This document shows, one piece after another, positions 56,246 to 64,000 of a stretch of DNA of 64,000 nt; the first letter of the stretch is position 1, and every line of letters begins with the position of its first letter. The notes below the pieces were generated by a model. The model saw only the letters and a program-made list of their open reading frames with translations, searched no databases and was not told the DNA's origin. The stretch lies in the NCBI RefSeq assembly GCF_000146185.1, contig NC_012778.1:1371001-1435000 (forward strand), given 5' to 3'. This stretch comes from [Eubacterium] eligens ATCC 27750 (GTDB taxonomy: Bacteria > Bacillota > Clostridia > Lachnospirales > Lachnospiraceae). The position numbers and the translations under genes are program-made.

Positions 56246-58165
56246 ATGATTTTATCTTGCAATAATATTAGTAAATCTTTTGGAACAGATGTTATTATCA
56301 AGTCCTGTTCTTTTAATATAGAGGATCATGAGAAGGCTGCCATTGTTGGAATCAATGGTGCCGGTAAATCTACTCTGCTAAAGATTATCACAGGTGAAGA
56401 ACCTGCTGATACAGGTATTGTCACTCTTGCTAAGGATAAGACTCTTGGTTATCTTGCTCAGCAGCAGGACCTTCAGTCTGATAGAAGCATTTATGATGAG
56501 CTTCTTTCTGTAAAACAGTATATCCTTGATATGGAAAGTGAATTAAGACGCATAGAAGCCGCAATGAACAATGCTTCAGGTGATGAACTTGAATCCCTTA
56601 TGAACAGATATACCAATCTTAATCATGAGTTCGAGATGAACAATGGTTATGCGTATAAGAGTGAGATTACGGGAGTACTCAAAGGTCTTGGTTTTGCTGA
56701 AGAGGATTTTTCTTTACACGTAAACACTTTATCCGGAGGTCAGAAAACCCGTGTATCTTTAGGTAAGCTATTACTTTCCAAGCCCGATATTATAATGCTC
56801 GACGAGCCTACTAACCACCTTGATATGGATTCAATAAGCTGGTTAGAGAATTATCTTCTCAACTACAGCGGTGCTGTTCTTATCGTTGCTCACGACAGAT
56901 ATTTCCTTGATAAGATTGTAAGCAAGATTATTGAAATTGATAACGGTGACTGTACCGTTTTTTCTGGTAATTACACAGATTATGCTTCCAAGAAGGCAAT
57001 TCTTCGTAATATGAAGTTAAAGGAATATTTAAACCAGCAGCGTGATATCAAGCATCAGGAAGAGGTTATTGCCAAGTTAAAGCAGTTTAACCGCGAAAAA
57101 TCCATCAAACGTGCAGAGAGCCGTGAAAAAATGCTTGATAAAATAAAGGTTGTTGACAAGCCTGTTGAACTTAATGCAAAAATGAACATTAAACTTGAGC
57201 CATCTGTTATAAGTGGTAATGATGTTCTTACTGTTACTGACCTTACCAAATCATTTGACGGCAATACTCTTTTCAATAATATTAATTTTGAGATTAAACG
57301 TGGTGAGCGTGTTGCTTTAATAGGTAATAACGGAACCGGTAAAACAACTATATTAAAGCTTATTAATGGCATTATCCAGCCGGACAGCGGAAGCATTTAT
57401 CTTGGTGCCAAGGTTGCTATTGGTTATTACGATCAGGAACATCATGTGCTTGACCCTGACAAGACCCTTTTTCAGGAGATTCAGGACGCATATCCTGACC
57501 TTAATAACACACAAATAAGAAATACCCTTGCTGCATTTCTTTTTACTGATGATGATGTATTCAAATACATCCGCGATTTAAGTGGTGGTGAACGTGGCAG
57601 AGTTTCACTGGCAAAGCTTATGCTTTCCAATGCCAACCTGCTTATTCTTGATGAACCTACTAACCATCTTGATATTGTATCCAAAGAGATTCTTGAAAAT
57701 GCACTTAACAGCTACACAGGCACTGTTCTATATGTTTCCCACGACAGATACTTTATCAACGCTACTGCAACCAGAATTATTGAACTCACTAACCAGAATA
57801 TAGTCAATTATATTGGCAATTATGATTATTACATTGAAAAAAGGGATATACTGACAGCAAAGGCTTTTCCAGATACACCTGATATTTCTTCTGACAACAT
57901 TTCTGTAAAGAGCTCTAAACTATCATGGCAGCAGTCCCGTGAAGAGCAGAATAAGCTTAAGAAAAAGCAGAACGAAATCAAGAAAACAGAAGAAAGAATT
58001 GCTGAAATCGAAGACAGGATGTCTGCTATTGATGCAGAATATTCTGACCCTTCAATAGGCAGTAACACAGCACGTTTAATGGAACTTCATAATGAATCCA
58101 CTCAATTAAAGAAAGAATTAGACACATTATATGAACACTGGGAAGAATTAATGGAAGAAATGTAA
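56246..58165 (+). CDS. ABC-F family ATPase
   Basis: 639 residues with two ABC ATPase domains in one chain and no membrane segments. Domain 1: GINGAGKST, LSGGQKTRVSLGK, IIMLDEPTNHLD. Domain 2: GNNGTGKTT, LSGGERGRVSLAK, LLILDEPTNHLD. The linker between them (about 240-310, Lys-rich) is the P-site tRNA-interacting motif. A C-terminal coiled coil (KLKKKQNEIKKTEERIAEIEDR) follows. ABC-F proteins bind the ribosomal E site and adjust translation or protect against antibiotics. The overall form is closest to the housekeeping YdiF/Uup-like group. AAAAAGGAG lies 5 bases before the ATG, just outside the palindromic element. Confidence 0.93.
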   Translation: MILSCNNISKSFGTDVIIKSCSFNIEDHEKAAIVGINGAGKSTLLKIITGEEPADTGIVTLAKDKTLGYLAQQQDLQSDRSIYDELLSVKQYILDMESELRRIEAAMNNASGDELESLMNRYTNLNHEFEMNNGYAYKSEITGVLKGLGFAEEDFSLHVNTLSGGQKTRVSLGKLLLSKPDIIMLDEPTNHLDMDSISWLENYLLNYSGAVLIVAHDRYFLDKIVSKIIEIDNGDCTVFSGNYTDYASKKAILRNMKLKEYLNQQRDIKHQEEVIAKLKQFNREKSIKRAESREKMLDKIKVVDKPVELNAKMNIKLEPSVISGNDVLTVTDLTKSFDGNTLFNNINFEIKRGERVALIGNNGTGKTTILKLINGIIQPDSGSIYLGAKVAIGYYDQEHHVLDPDKTLFQEIQDAYPDLNNTQIRNTLAAFLFTDDDVFKYIRDLSGGERGRVSLAKLMLSNANLLILDEPTNHLDIVSKEILENALNSYTGTVLYVSHDRYFINATATRIIELTNQNIVNYIGNYDYYIEKRDILTAKAFPDTPDISSDNISVKSSKLSWQQSREEQNKLKKKQNEIKKTEERIAEIEDRMSAIDAEYSDPSIGSNTARLMELHNESTQLKKELDTLYEHWEELMEEM

Positions 58166-58218
58166 GTGTTTACAATTAGCAAAAAGCGCCAAAAATCCCC
58201 ATTTTGAGCCACTTTTTA

Positions 58219-58247
58219 TTGACAAATTATCAATCTAGGAGTATAAA
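58219..58247 (+). promoter_or_regulatory. SigA promoter of the HU gene
   Basis: TTGACA (58219-58224), 17-base spacer, TATAAA (58242-58247), about 50 bases before the start codon. Confidence 0.87.
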
Positions 58248-58295
58248 TAATTTATACTTATTATTACTTAATTTTTTAAGGAGGACAATTTAATT

Positions 58296-58595
58296 ATGAA
58301 TAAGTCAGAATTAGTTGCTGCTATCGCAGAAAAGGCTGAGCTTTCTAAGAAGGACGCAGAGAAGGCTGTTAAGGCTTTTACAGACACTGTTGCAGAACAG
58401 TTAAAGGCTGGAGAAAAGATCCAGTTAGTAGGTTTCGGTACATTTGAAGTTGCTGAAAGAGCTGCAAGAACAGGTAAGAATCCTCAGACAGGAAAGGCTA
58501 TCCAGATTCCTGCTTCTAAGGCACCTAAGTTCAAGGCTGGTAAGGCTTTAAAGGATGTTGTAAACACTCCAGCTAAGAAGTCTAAGAAGAAGTAA
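58296..58595 (+). CDS. hup: HU family DNA-binding protein
   Basis: A 99-residue histone-like nucleoid protein. [28 protein letters not shown], then [46 protein letters not shown] are the family signatures, including the DNA-intercalating proline arm NPQTGK. The C-terminal KKSKKK tail is basic. AAGGAGG supports the ATG. It has its own strong promoter and a terminator, so it is a single-gene transcript with high expression expected. Confidence 0.98.
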   Translation: MNKSELVAAIAEKAELSKKDAEKAVKAFTDTVAEQLKAGEKIQLVGFGTFEVAERAARTGKNPQTGKAIQIPASKAPKFKAGKALKDVVNTPAKKSKKK

Positions 58596-58611
58596 TTATT
58601 GAATGACTTTT

Positions 58612-58644
58612 AAAGGCTGTCACTTATGTGGCAGCCTTTTTTCT
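58612..58644 (+). terminator. Terminator of the HU gene
   Basis: AAAGGCTGTCAC pairs with GTGGCAGCCTTT (with a G-U or two mismatches) around TTAT, followed by a T tract. It starts 17 bases after the stop codon. Its T tract runs into the leader of the next gene. Confidence 0.88.
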
Positions 58645-58680
58645 CTTTATTTAATTAAGTTAAAAGAATCGAGGTTTATT

Positions 58681-59130
58681 ATGGAAATCGAGCGTAAATA
58701 TCTTGTGTCAGGAATACCTGACGATATAGATTTATATCCATGCCGCATTATTGAACAGGGTTATCTTAATACTTCCCCTGTTGTGCGCGTAAGGCGTGAC
58801 AATGATGACTTTTATCTTACCTACAAAGGAAACGGCATGATAGCAAGGGAAGAATATAATCTTCCACTTAATAAGAATGCATATGATCATCTGATAAAAA
58901 AGGCTGATGGCAATATTATAACCAAGAAACGTTATGAAATTCCTGATGATAGCGGATATACAATTGAACTAGACATATTTGAGGGGCTTTTTGCAGGCAC
59001 TGTTCTTGCTGAGGTTGAATTTCCAACTATTGAAGCAGCCAATTCATACACTCCACCTTCATGGTTTATACAGGATGTAACCAATAATCCGGATTATCAT
59101 AACAGCAACATGAGTAAAAAGGACTTTTAA
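58681..59130 (+). CDS. CYTH-domain triphosphatase-like protein
   Basis: 149 residues. The N-terminus MEIERKYLV carries the ExExK motif of the triphosphate tunnel (CYTH) fold. The middle has VRVRRDNDDFYLTYKG, and the C-terminus TIELDIFEGLFAGTVLAEVEFP has the metal-binding acidic set. These enzymes hydrolyse triphosphate, sometimes inorganic triphosphate, in the cytoplasm. The start was set at this ATG, with GAGG 6 bases upstream; the open frame begins 26 codons earlier inside the terminator hairpin. It is translated just upstream of the CLC gene (3-base gap). Confidence 0.92.
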   Translation: MEIERKYLVSGIPDDIDLYPCRIIEQGYLNTSPVVRVRRDNDDFYLTYKGNGMIAREEYNLPLNKNAYDHLIKKADGNIITKKRYEIPDDSGYTIELDIFEGLFAGTVLAEVEFPTIEAANSYTPPSWFIQDVTNNPDYHNSNMSKKDF

Positions 59131-59133
59131 AGT

Positions 59134-60411
59134 ATGAGGTATTGGGATATGGATAAAGAAACTTTGTTTGAATATATTCAACGGCTTAAACTTGCAGTAA
59201 TAACTCTTTTCAAATGGCTATTCTGTTCGTTTGTATGTGGCTGTTTTATCGGTTCTGTCGGTGCTGTATTTCACCTGATGCTTGGTTATGTAGGCAGCCT
59301 GCGGGTTGAATACCCATTTTTACTATTCGGACTGCCTGTTGCAGGTATCATCATTGTATTCATGTACAACATTGTTCACGAAGCAGGAAACCGCGGAACT
59401 AACCTTGTCATAACTGCAATACAGTCGAATGATGAAGTACCTGGAAGAGTTGCCCCTCTTATAATTATATCAACTCTTCTTACCCATCTTTGTGGTGGTT
59501 CTGCCGGACGAGAAGGTGCTGCGCTTCAGGTCGGTGGTGCATTAGGCAATACATTTGCAAAACTATTTAAATTCGATGAGAAGGATACTCGAATTATGAT
59601 TATGTGTGGTATGAGTGCCTGTTTCTCAGCACTTTTTGGAACACCTATTGCAGCAGCCGTTTTCTCTATGGAAGTAATAAGCGTTGGTGTTATGTATTAT
59701 GCTGCTTTAGTGCCATGCGTACTCGCTGCATTTGTAGCACAGGGCATAGCCTCTGCACTGGGACTTGAATCTACACATTTTGTAGTTGATGAAATCGCTT
59801 CTTTTTCTTTTATTAATGGCAGTAAATTCATCATCATGTCCGTACTTTTTGCTCTTGTAAGCATTCTGCTGTGTGTTGTTTTACACGGTACTTCAAAGCT
59901 CTACATTAATTACATAAACAACCCATACATAAGAATAATTATTGCCGGAGTCCTTGTTATTTCCATGCGTTACATATTTGGCACAACTGATTATCTCGGT
60001 GCAGGCTCAGATATTATTGCAAAAAGCTTTGTAACAAGCTGTGCATGGTATGTATTCCTTTTAAAAATGCTGTTTACAGCCGTAACATTGGGTGGTGGAT
60101 TCAAAGGTGGTGAGATTGTTCCTACTCTTTTCGTGGGTGCAACGCTTGGAAGCTTCTTAGCACCTATATTCGGACTCCCTGTTGGATTGTGTGCAGCATG
60201 TGGTATGGTAAGTGTGTTCTGTGGAGTAACTAACTGCCCACTCACATCATTCATTCTATCTATTGAGATGTTTGGTGCATCAACAATGAAATTCACAATT
60301 CTGTGTATTGCATTAAGTTATCTGTTATCCGGATATTACAGCCTGTATAACAGCCAGAAAATCGTCTATTCTAAGTATAAGACAGAATATATAAACCGCC
60401 GGTCCCATTGA
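59134..60411 (+). CDS. CLC-family anion transporter, possibly CLC-F type
   Basis: 425 residues with about ten membrane segments. GGSAGREGA (residues 121-129) holds the conserved gating Glu127, followed by the GTPIAAAVFSMEV block and GGGFKGGEIVPTLFVGA. The first selectivity region, where chloride channels have GSGIP, reads RGTNLV (87-92), which is closer to the fluoride-transporting CLC-F clade, whose signature is GMNLI; here Thr takes the place of Met. The protein also lacks the long cytoplasmic CBS domains of eukaryotic CLCs. Fluoride or chloride/proton exchange is therefore uncertain. A fluoride riboswitch was not seen upstream. It follows the CYTH gene by 3 bases. Confidence 0.85.
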   Translation: MRYWDMDKETLFEYIQRLKLAVITLFKWLFCSFVCGCFIGSVGAVFHLMLGYVGSLRVEYPFLLFGLPVAGIIIVFMYNIVHEAGNRGTNLVITAIQSNDEVPGRVAPLIIISTLLTHLCGGSAGREGAALQVGGALGNTFAKLFKFDEKDTRIMIMCGMSACFSALFGTPIAAAVFSMEVISVGVMYYAALVPCVLAAFVAQGIASALGLESTHFVVDEIASFSFINGSKFIIMSVLFALVSILLCVVLHGTSKLYINYINNPYIRIIIAGVLVISMRYIFGTTDYLGAGSDIIAKSFVTSCAWYVFLLKMLFTAVTLGGGFKGGEIVPTLFVGATLGSFLAPIFGLPVGLCAACGMVSVFCGVTNCPLTSFILSIEMFGASTMKFTILCIALSYLLSGYYSLYNSQKIVYSKYKTEYINRRSH

Positions 60412-60445
60412 CCTATACAGGTCAAAGAACCGACGGTTCTTTTAT
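60394..60445 (+). terminator. Terminator of the CYTH-CLC operon
   Basis: AACCGCCGGT pairs with ACCGACGGTT (one mismatch), enclosing a TTGACC/GGTCAA hairpin, and is followed by TCTTTTATT. It overlaps the CLC stop codon. The convergent recJ ends just beyond. Confidence 0.75.
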
Positions 60446-60459
60446 TGGAAGGCTGCTAT

Positions 60460-62175
60460 TTACACATATCTCCAGTCTTCTATCCGAAACTGTATTGAAA
60501 CAATCCCATTATATTCATTAATATCCGGGTAATACACCATAGATATCTTCCTTCCAACCTCTGGTATCTCCTGTCCGTCTAATTTGAACCTGATTGCTGT
60601 CACCAGCTTGCCATGCTCACTTTCTAACTGACATCTTAATACATTTTTATTTTTTCCAATCACAGCTGACTGTCTGACAGTAAGATTTCTGTCTGCAAAC
60701 ACCGGTTTTTCATTACCTTTCCCGAAAGGCTGCAGCTTCTCAAACTGTTTTATAAGTTTTATATCAACATAATCAACCGGCATAGGCACATCAATCCACA
60801 CTGTCGGCGTTAGTACATTTTCTGTCATTGTCTGATTCTCATTCAGCGCTTTCCTGAATTCATCAATTTTATCAATATCAAGCGATATTCCGGCAGCCAT
60901 TGGATGTCCGCCATATTTGTTAAGGAGTTTACCACATTTGCTTATCTCCTCAAACATGTTATAGCCTTCTATTGAACGCCCTGAGCCCTTTGCACCATCT
61001 TCTGCCTTAGTGATTACTATTGAAGGTCTGTAGAATTTTTCTCTTACCCTTCCTGCAATTATCCCTGCAACACTTTCATGGCATTCAGGAAGATACACAA
61101 CTAACACCTTATCGTCTTTTAGTTCAGTGTTCTCAACCTGTTCAATTGCAATAGCGGCATATTCTTCTGTTATATCTTTTCTTTCAACATTAAGTGTGCG
61201 AAGCTCTAAAGCCTTCTTTCTCGCATCTTCCATATCTGTAGTAAGAAGCAGCTCAATGGCTCTTCTTGCTGAATCAAGTCTTCCTGTCGCATTAAGACAT
61301 GGACCTATAACAAATCCTATGTGATATGAGCTTATCTTGTCTATTTCAAGCTCACACGCCTCTACAAGCGCTCTTATACCGATATTAGAAGTTACTGCCA
61401 GATGCTTTAAACCATATTTGACAATTACCCTGTTCTCATCTGATAAATCAACTACATCTCCTATTGTTGCAATTGCCATAAGCTCTGCATATTCTTCAAG
61501 ATCGATTGGATTAAGTCCAAGTCTCTCATATAGAATCTTAATAACCTTGAAGGCTACTCCGGCTCCACACAGCTTATCAAATGGATACGGACAGTCCTCC
61601 TGCTTAGGATTAACAATTGCATCTGCCTGTGGTACTTTATGTATCTTTTCTCCATCAACAAAGTCAAACGGAATATCATGATGGTCAGTAACAATTACTG
61701 TCATTCCCTTTTCTTTAGCATATTTAATCTGCTCAATCGCAGCAATTCCATTATCACATGTAATAATCGTATCAGTTCCATTATTATATGCTTCATCTAT
61801 CAGATGCTCATTAATACCGTATCCGTCAATAATTCTGTCTGGTACTGCAAATGTAACATCTGCTCCCGCTGCCTTTAGCCCTTTATAAAGAATAGTTGTT
61901 GAACATATCCCATCTATATCATAATCACCGATAATATGTATTTTCTTCCCAGCATGTATCTTGTCTGTCAGGATATCAACACATTTGTCTGCATCCTTTA
62001 ATAAATGTGGTGAATGCATATCATCCACGGTTCCATTAAGATACATATTTATCTGCTCGTCCGTTTCTAACCCTCTGTTACGGATAATTCTTGCCATAAC
62101 CTGGTCAATGCCAAATCTTTCCCCAATTGCTTTGAAATCAGCTTTCTTAGTGTATACTTTCCAGTTGCTTTTCAC
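60460..62175 (-). CDS. recJ: Single-stranded-DNA-specific exonuclease RecJ
   Basis: A 5'-3' exonuclease for mismatch repair and recombination. DHH-family motifs are clear: IIGDYDIDGICSTTIL, TCDNGIAAIEQI, VIVTDHHDIP, PYPFDKLCGAGVAFK, ATIGDVVDL and SSYHIGFVIGPCLNATGRL. The DHHA1 and OB regions follow (YNMFEEISKC, YGGHPMAAGISLD, and QPFGKGNEKPVF). 571 residues is normal. The start is GTG with GGGAG 6 bases upstream. It lies downstream of secDF on the same strand, the usual Firmicute order. Confidence 0.97.
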   Translation of the reverse strand: MKSNWKVYTKKADFKAIGERFGIDQVMARIIRNRGLETDEQINMYLNGTVDDMHSPHLLKDADKCVDILTDKIHAGKKIHIIGDYDIDGICSTTILYKGLKAAGADVTFAVPDRIIDGYGINEHLIDEAYNNGTDTIITCDNGIAAIEQIKYAKEKGMTVIVTDHHDIPFDFVDGEKIHKVPQADAIVNPKQEDCPYPFDKLCGAGVAFKVIKILYERLGLNPIDLEEYAELMAIATIGDVVDLSDENRVIVKYGLKHLAVTSNIGIRALVEACELEIDKISSYHIGFVIGPCLNATGRLDSARRAIELLLTTDMEDARKKALELRTLNVERKDITEEYAAIAIEQVENTELKDDKVLVVYLPECHESVAGIIAGRVREKFYRPSIVITKAEDGAKGSGRSIEGYNMFEEISKCGKLLNKYGGHPMAAGISLDIDKIDEFRKALNENQTMTENVLTPTVWIDVPMPVDYVDIKLIKQFEKLQPFGKGNEKPVFADRNLTVRQSAVIGKNKNVLRCQLESEHGKLVTAIRFKLDGQEIPEVGRKISMVYYPDINEYNGIVSIQFRIEDWRYV

Positions 62176-62207
62176 TCTTTTCTCCCTGTTTCATTATTAA
62201 ACCAATT

Positions 62208-62238
62208 ATGGCGGGAACTGATATACAATCCCCGCCAT
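62208..62238 (-). terminator. Hairpin after secDF, possible terminator
   Basis: ATGGCGGG and CCCGCCAT pair around a 15-base loop, 26 bases after the secDF stop. The minus strand has only a weak T run (AATTGGTTTAAT). It may stop part of the transcription before recJ. Confidence 0.55.
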
Positions 62239-62263
62239 GTCATAAACTTATTGTATCTGTTAA

Positions 62264-64000
62264 TTAAACCTGAGAACCGTCTTCAAAAACCTCTTTCTTG
62301 GAAGCTGCTTTTTTATTATTCTCTTCTACAACGCCTCTCTTCTTACCACCCATTACGTACCACATAGCACTTGTTAAGCATACTGATGAGTAAGCACCAA
62401 CAACAATACCTACGATAAGTGGAAGTGTGAACTCCTTAACCGAAGTTACACCCATAATGAAAAGAACAATAAGCATTATAAGTGTTGTTATAGATGTATA
62501 TACTGTTCTTGACATTGTGCTTGTTATTGATGAGTTAACAAGCTCTGTAATGTTAGTCTTTGAATTAGCTGTCTTTAACTGCTCTCTTATTCTGTCAAAG
62601 ATAATAATTGTACCGTTAATAGAATAACCTACTATTGTAAGCATACATGCAATAAATGTTGTTCCAACCGGAATTCTTGCAAATGCATAGAATGCAAGAA
62701 CAACAAGTACATCATGAAGAAGTGCTAATACAGCTGCAAGTGCAAATCTGATATCACGGAATCTTACAAAGATATATATCAACATACAGATTGTAGCAAG
62801 TATAACTGAAAGAATAGCATCTCTCTTAACTGTTGCAGAAACTGATGAGCTGATTGTATCTGTCTCAACGATTGTTCCATCTTTGATTGGATACTTAGCT
62901 GTAACCGCATTTTCAATAGCTTCTCTCTGTTCAAGTGAAAGATCTGATGTCTTGAATGAAACCTGTGTTGAATCTGCAACCTTCTGCTGCTGAACCTCTG
63001 TAATACCTGCAGCATCTCTGATTACAGGAATGATATTATCCTCAATCTCTTCTGCTGTATATTCTTTATCAAATGTAAATGTTGTTGTTGAACCACCAAC
63101 AAACTCAAGGCTGAAATTTAATGCTCTGTTTCCAAGACCAGCCTGAACTGCCATAGTTATGATACCTGCAGCAATAACTACTGCTGAGCCAATCGCAGCC
63201 CATTTCTTAATGCTAAGAACATCAAGCGTCTTTCTGTATACATTCTTACCATACCACTTAGCATCCCTGATACCAAAGTTATATAAAAGCTTCATAATAA
63301 CCTTAGTAATAACAAGTGATGTAAAAATTGATACTATATTACCAACTGCAAGAGTTGTAGCAAATCCCTTAACTGGACCTGTACCGAATATGTACAATAC
63401 TAAAGCAGCGATAAGTGTTGTTACGTTACCATCTACTATAGATGATGTTGCCTTGTTATAACCTGAAAGAATAGCACTTTCTACAGACTTTCCGGCACCA
63501 ATCTCTTCTCTTATTCTTGTGTAGATAATAACATTACCATCTACTGCCATACCAATACCAAGAATAATACCGGCAATACCCGGAAGTGTAAGAGTAAGAT
63601 CATATACACTTACAAGGAATAAAACAAGTGATGTATAGATAATCAGTGATAATGTTGCAACAAGTCCAGGAATTCTGAACATAACAATCATGAATAAGCA
63701 GAGTAATGCAAGACCTATAGCAGCAGCAATTAAACTTGATTTGATAGCAGCATGTCCAAGCTGTGCTCCAACGATGTTAGAGCTTACTTCTTCAAGTGTA
63801 AGAGGAATTGAACCAACTCTTATATATGTTGCAAGGTTATCTGCCTCATCGAATGATTCCATACCTGTGATAGTTGCTGTACCACCTGATATAGCTGTCT
63901 TAACGTTAGGTGCACTTACAACTTCTCCGTCGTATACTATATATATTCTGTTACCAATATTAGCTGATGTTGCATCATAGAATTTAGTAGCACCATCATC
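62264..64000 (-). CDS. secDF: Fused protein translocase SecDF, C-terminal 578 residues
   Basis: The gene runs off the right edge without a start codon. The frame stays open from the edge through TSANIGNRIYIVYDGEVVSAPNVKTAISGG. The SecD part has the P1-domain end and membrane segments with GSIPLTLEE and LTLPGIAGIILGIGMAVDGNVIIYTRIREE. The SecF part follows (NFSLEFVGGSTTTFTFD, then IVGYSINGTIIIFDRIREQL). It is the proton-motive-force-driven accessory of the Sec translocon, here as one chain. The end is followed by a hairpin and recJ. Confidence 0.96.
   Translation of the reverse strand, partial: DDGATKFYDATSANIGNRIYIVYDGEVVSAPNVKTAISGGTATITGMESFDEADNLATYIRVGSIPLTLEEVSSNIVGAQLGHAAIKSSLIAAAIGLALLCLFMIVMFRIPGLVATLSLIIYTSLVLFLVSVYDLTLTLPGIAGIILGIGMAVDGNVIIYTRIREEIGAGKSVESAILSGYNKATSSIVDGNVTTLIAALVLYIFGTGPVKGFATTLAVGNIVSIFTSLVITKVIMKLLYNFGIRDAKWYGKNVYRKTLDVLSIKKWAAIGSAVVIAAGIITMAVQAGLGNRALNFSLEFVGGSTTTFTFDKEYTAEEIEDNIIPVIRDAAGITEVQQQKVADSTQVSFKTSDLSLEQREAIENAVTAKYPIKDGTIVETDTISSSVSATVKRDAILSVILATICMLIYIFVRFRDIRFALAAVLALLHDVLVVLAFYAFARIPVGTTFIACMLTIVGYSINGTIIIFDRIREQLKTANSKTNITELVNSSITSTMSRTVYTSITTLIMLIVLFIMGVTSVKEFTLPLIVGIVVGAYSSVCLTSAMWYVMGGKKRGVVEENNKKAASKKEVFEDGSQV

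Overview
The window is chromosomal DNA of a low-GC Firmicute, most likely a member of the Lachnospiraceae (the Roseburia / Lachnospira / Eubacterium eligens kind of genome). The support is the AT-rich third codon positions, strong AGGAGG-type ribosome binding sites, HrcA/CIRCE heat-shock control, a Rex repressor, a MecA adaptor, a GTG-started MazF/EndoA toxin, and a split cobalamin-dependent methionine synthase. The placement is inference from gene content; no 16S rRNA is present. Most genes lie on the minus strand.

Layout. 1-1300: a truncated VanZ-like gene, the RNase P RNA and a PilZ protein. 1460-6700: queA, a 7-unit array of 62-bp repeats, then pheT and pheS. 6740-18030: a minus-strand run starting at glyS and continuing through a zinc-ribbon membrane protein, rarA and four uncharacterised genes: a very large repeat protein, an actin/Hsp70-like ATPase-fold protein, a TPR protein and a coiled-coil membrane protein. 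18150-20570: two more 62-bp repeat arrays flanking a PD-(D/E)XK-type nuclease and a small radical SAM protein. 20630-26330: a pyridoxamine-type kinase, recO, era and an M16C metalloprotease. 26390-31475: dnaJ, dnaK, grpE and hrcA behind a CIRCE operator. 31510-35050: a C39-like peptidase, thrC and an AP2/HNH-like protein. 35040-38590: a split and a fused isopropylmalate-isomerase-like enzyme side by side. 38680-43160: an LD-carboxypeptidase, mecA, a degenerate hydroxymethylbilane-synthase-like protein, a membrane-anchored PIG-L deacetylase and a tiny membrane protein. 43180-50900: ilvC, ilvN, a GGDEF cyclase, a CorC-like CBS protein, mazF, nnr, a coiled-coil protein and rex. 51000-55790: metH, its separate reactivation subunit and a DEAD-box helicase. 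55897-56228: a 332-bp near-perfect palindrome. 56246-64000: an ABC-F ATPase, HU, a CYTH phosphatase, a CLC transporter, recJ and a partial secDF.

Functional themes are translation (pheST, glyS, queA, rnpB, ABC-F), proteostasis (hrcA operon, mecA, M16C), branched-chain amino acid synthesis (two isomerase sets, ilvC, ilvN), methionine synthesis, DNA repair (recO, rarA, recJ) and c-di-GMP signalling (one GGDEF cyclase, one PilZ receptor). The best candidates for undescribed biology are the four-gene ASKHA cluster (6742-13573), the family of exactly 62-bp intergenic tandem repeats at three sites, the large palindromic element at 55897-56228, and the HemC-like protein that has lost its catalytic aspartate.
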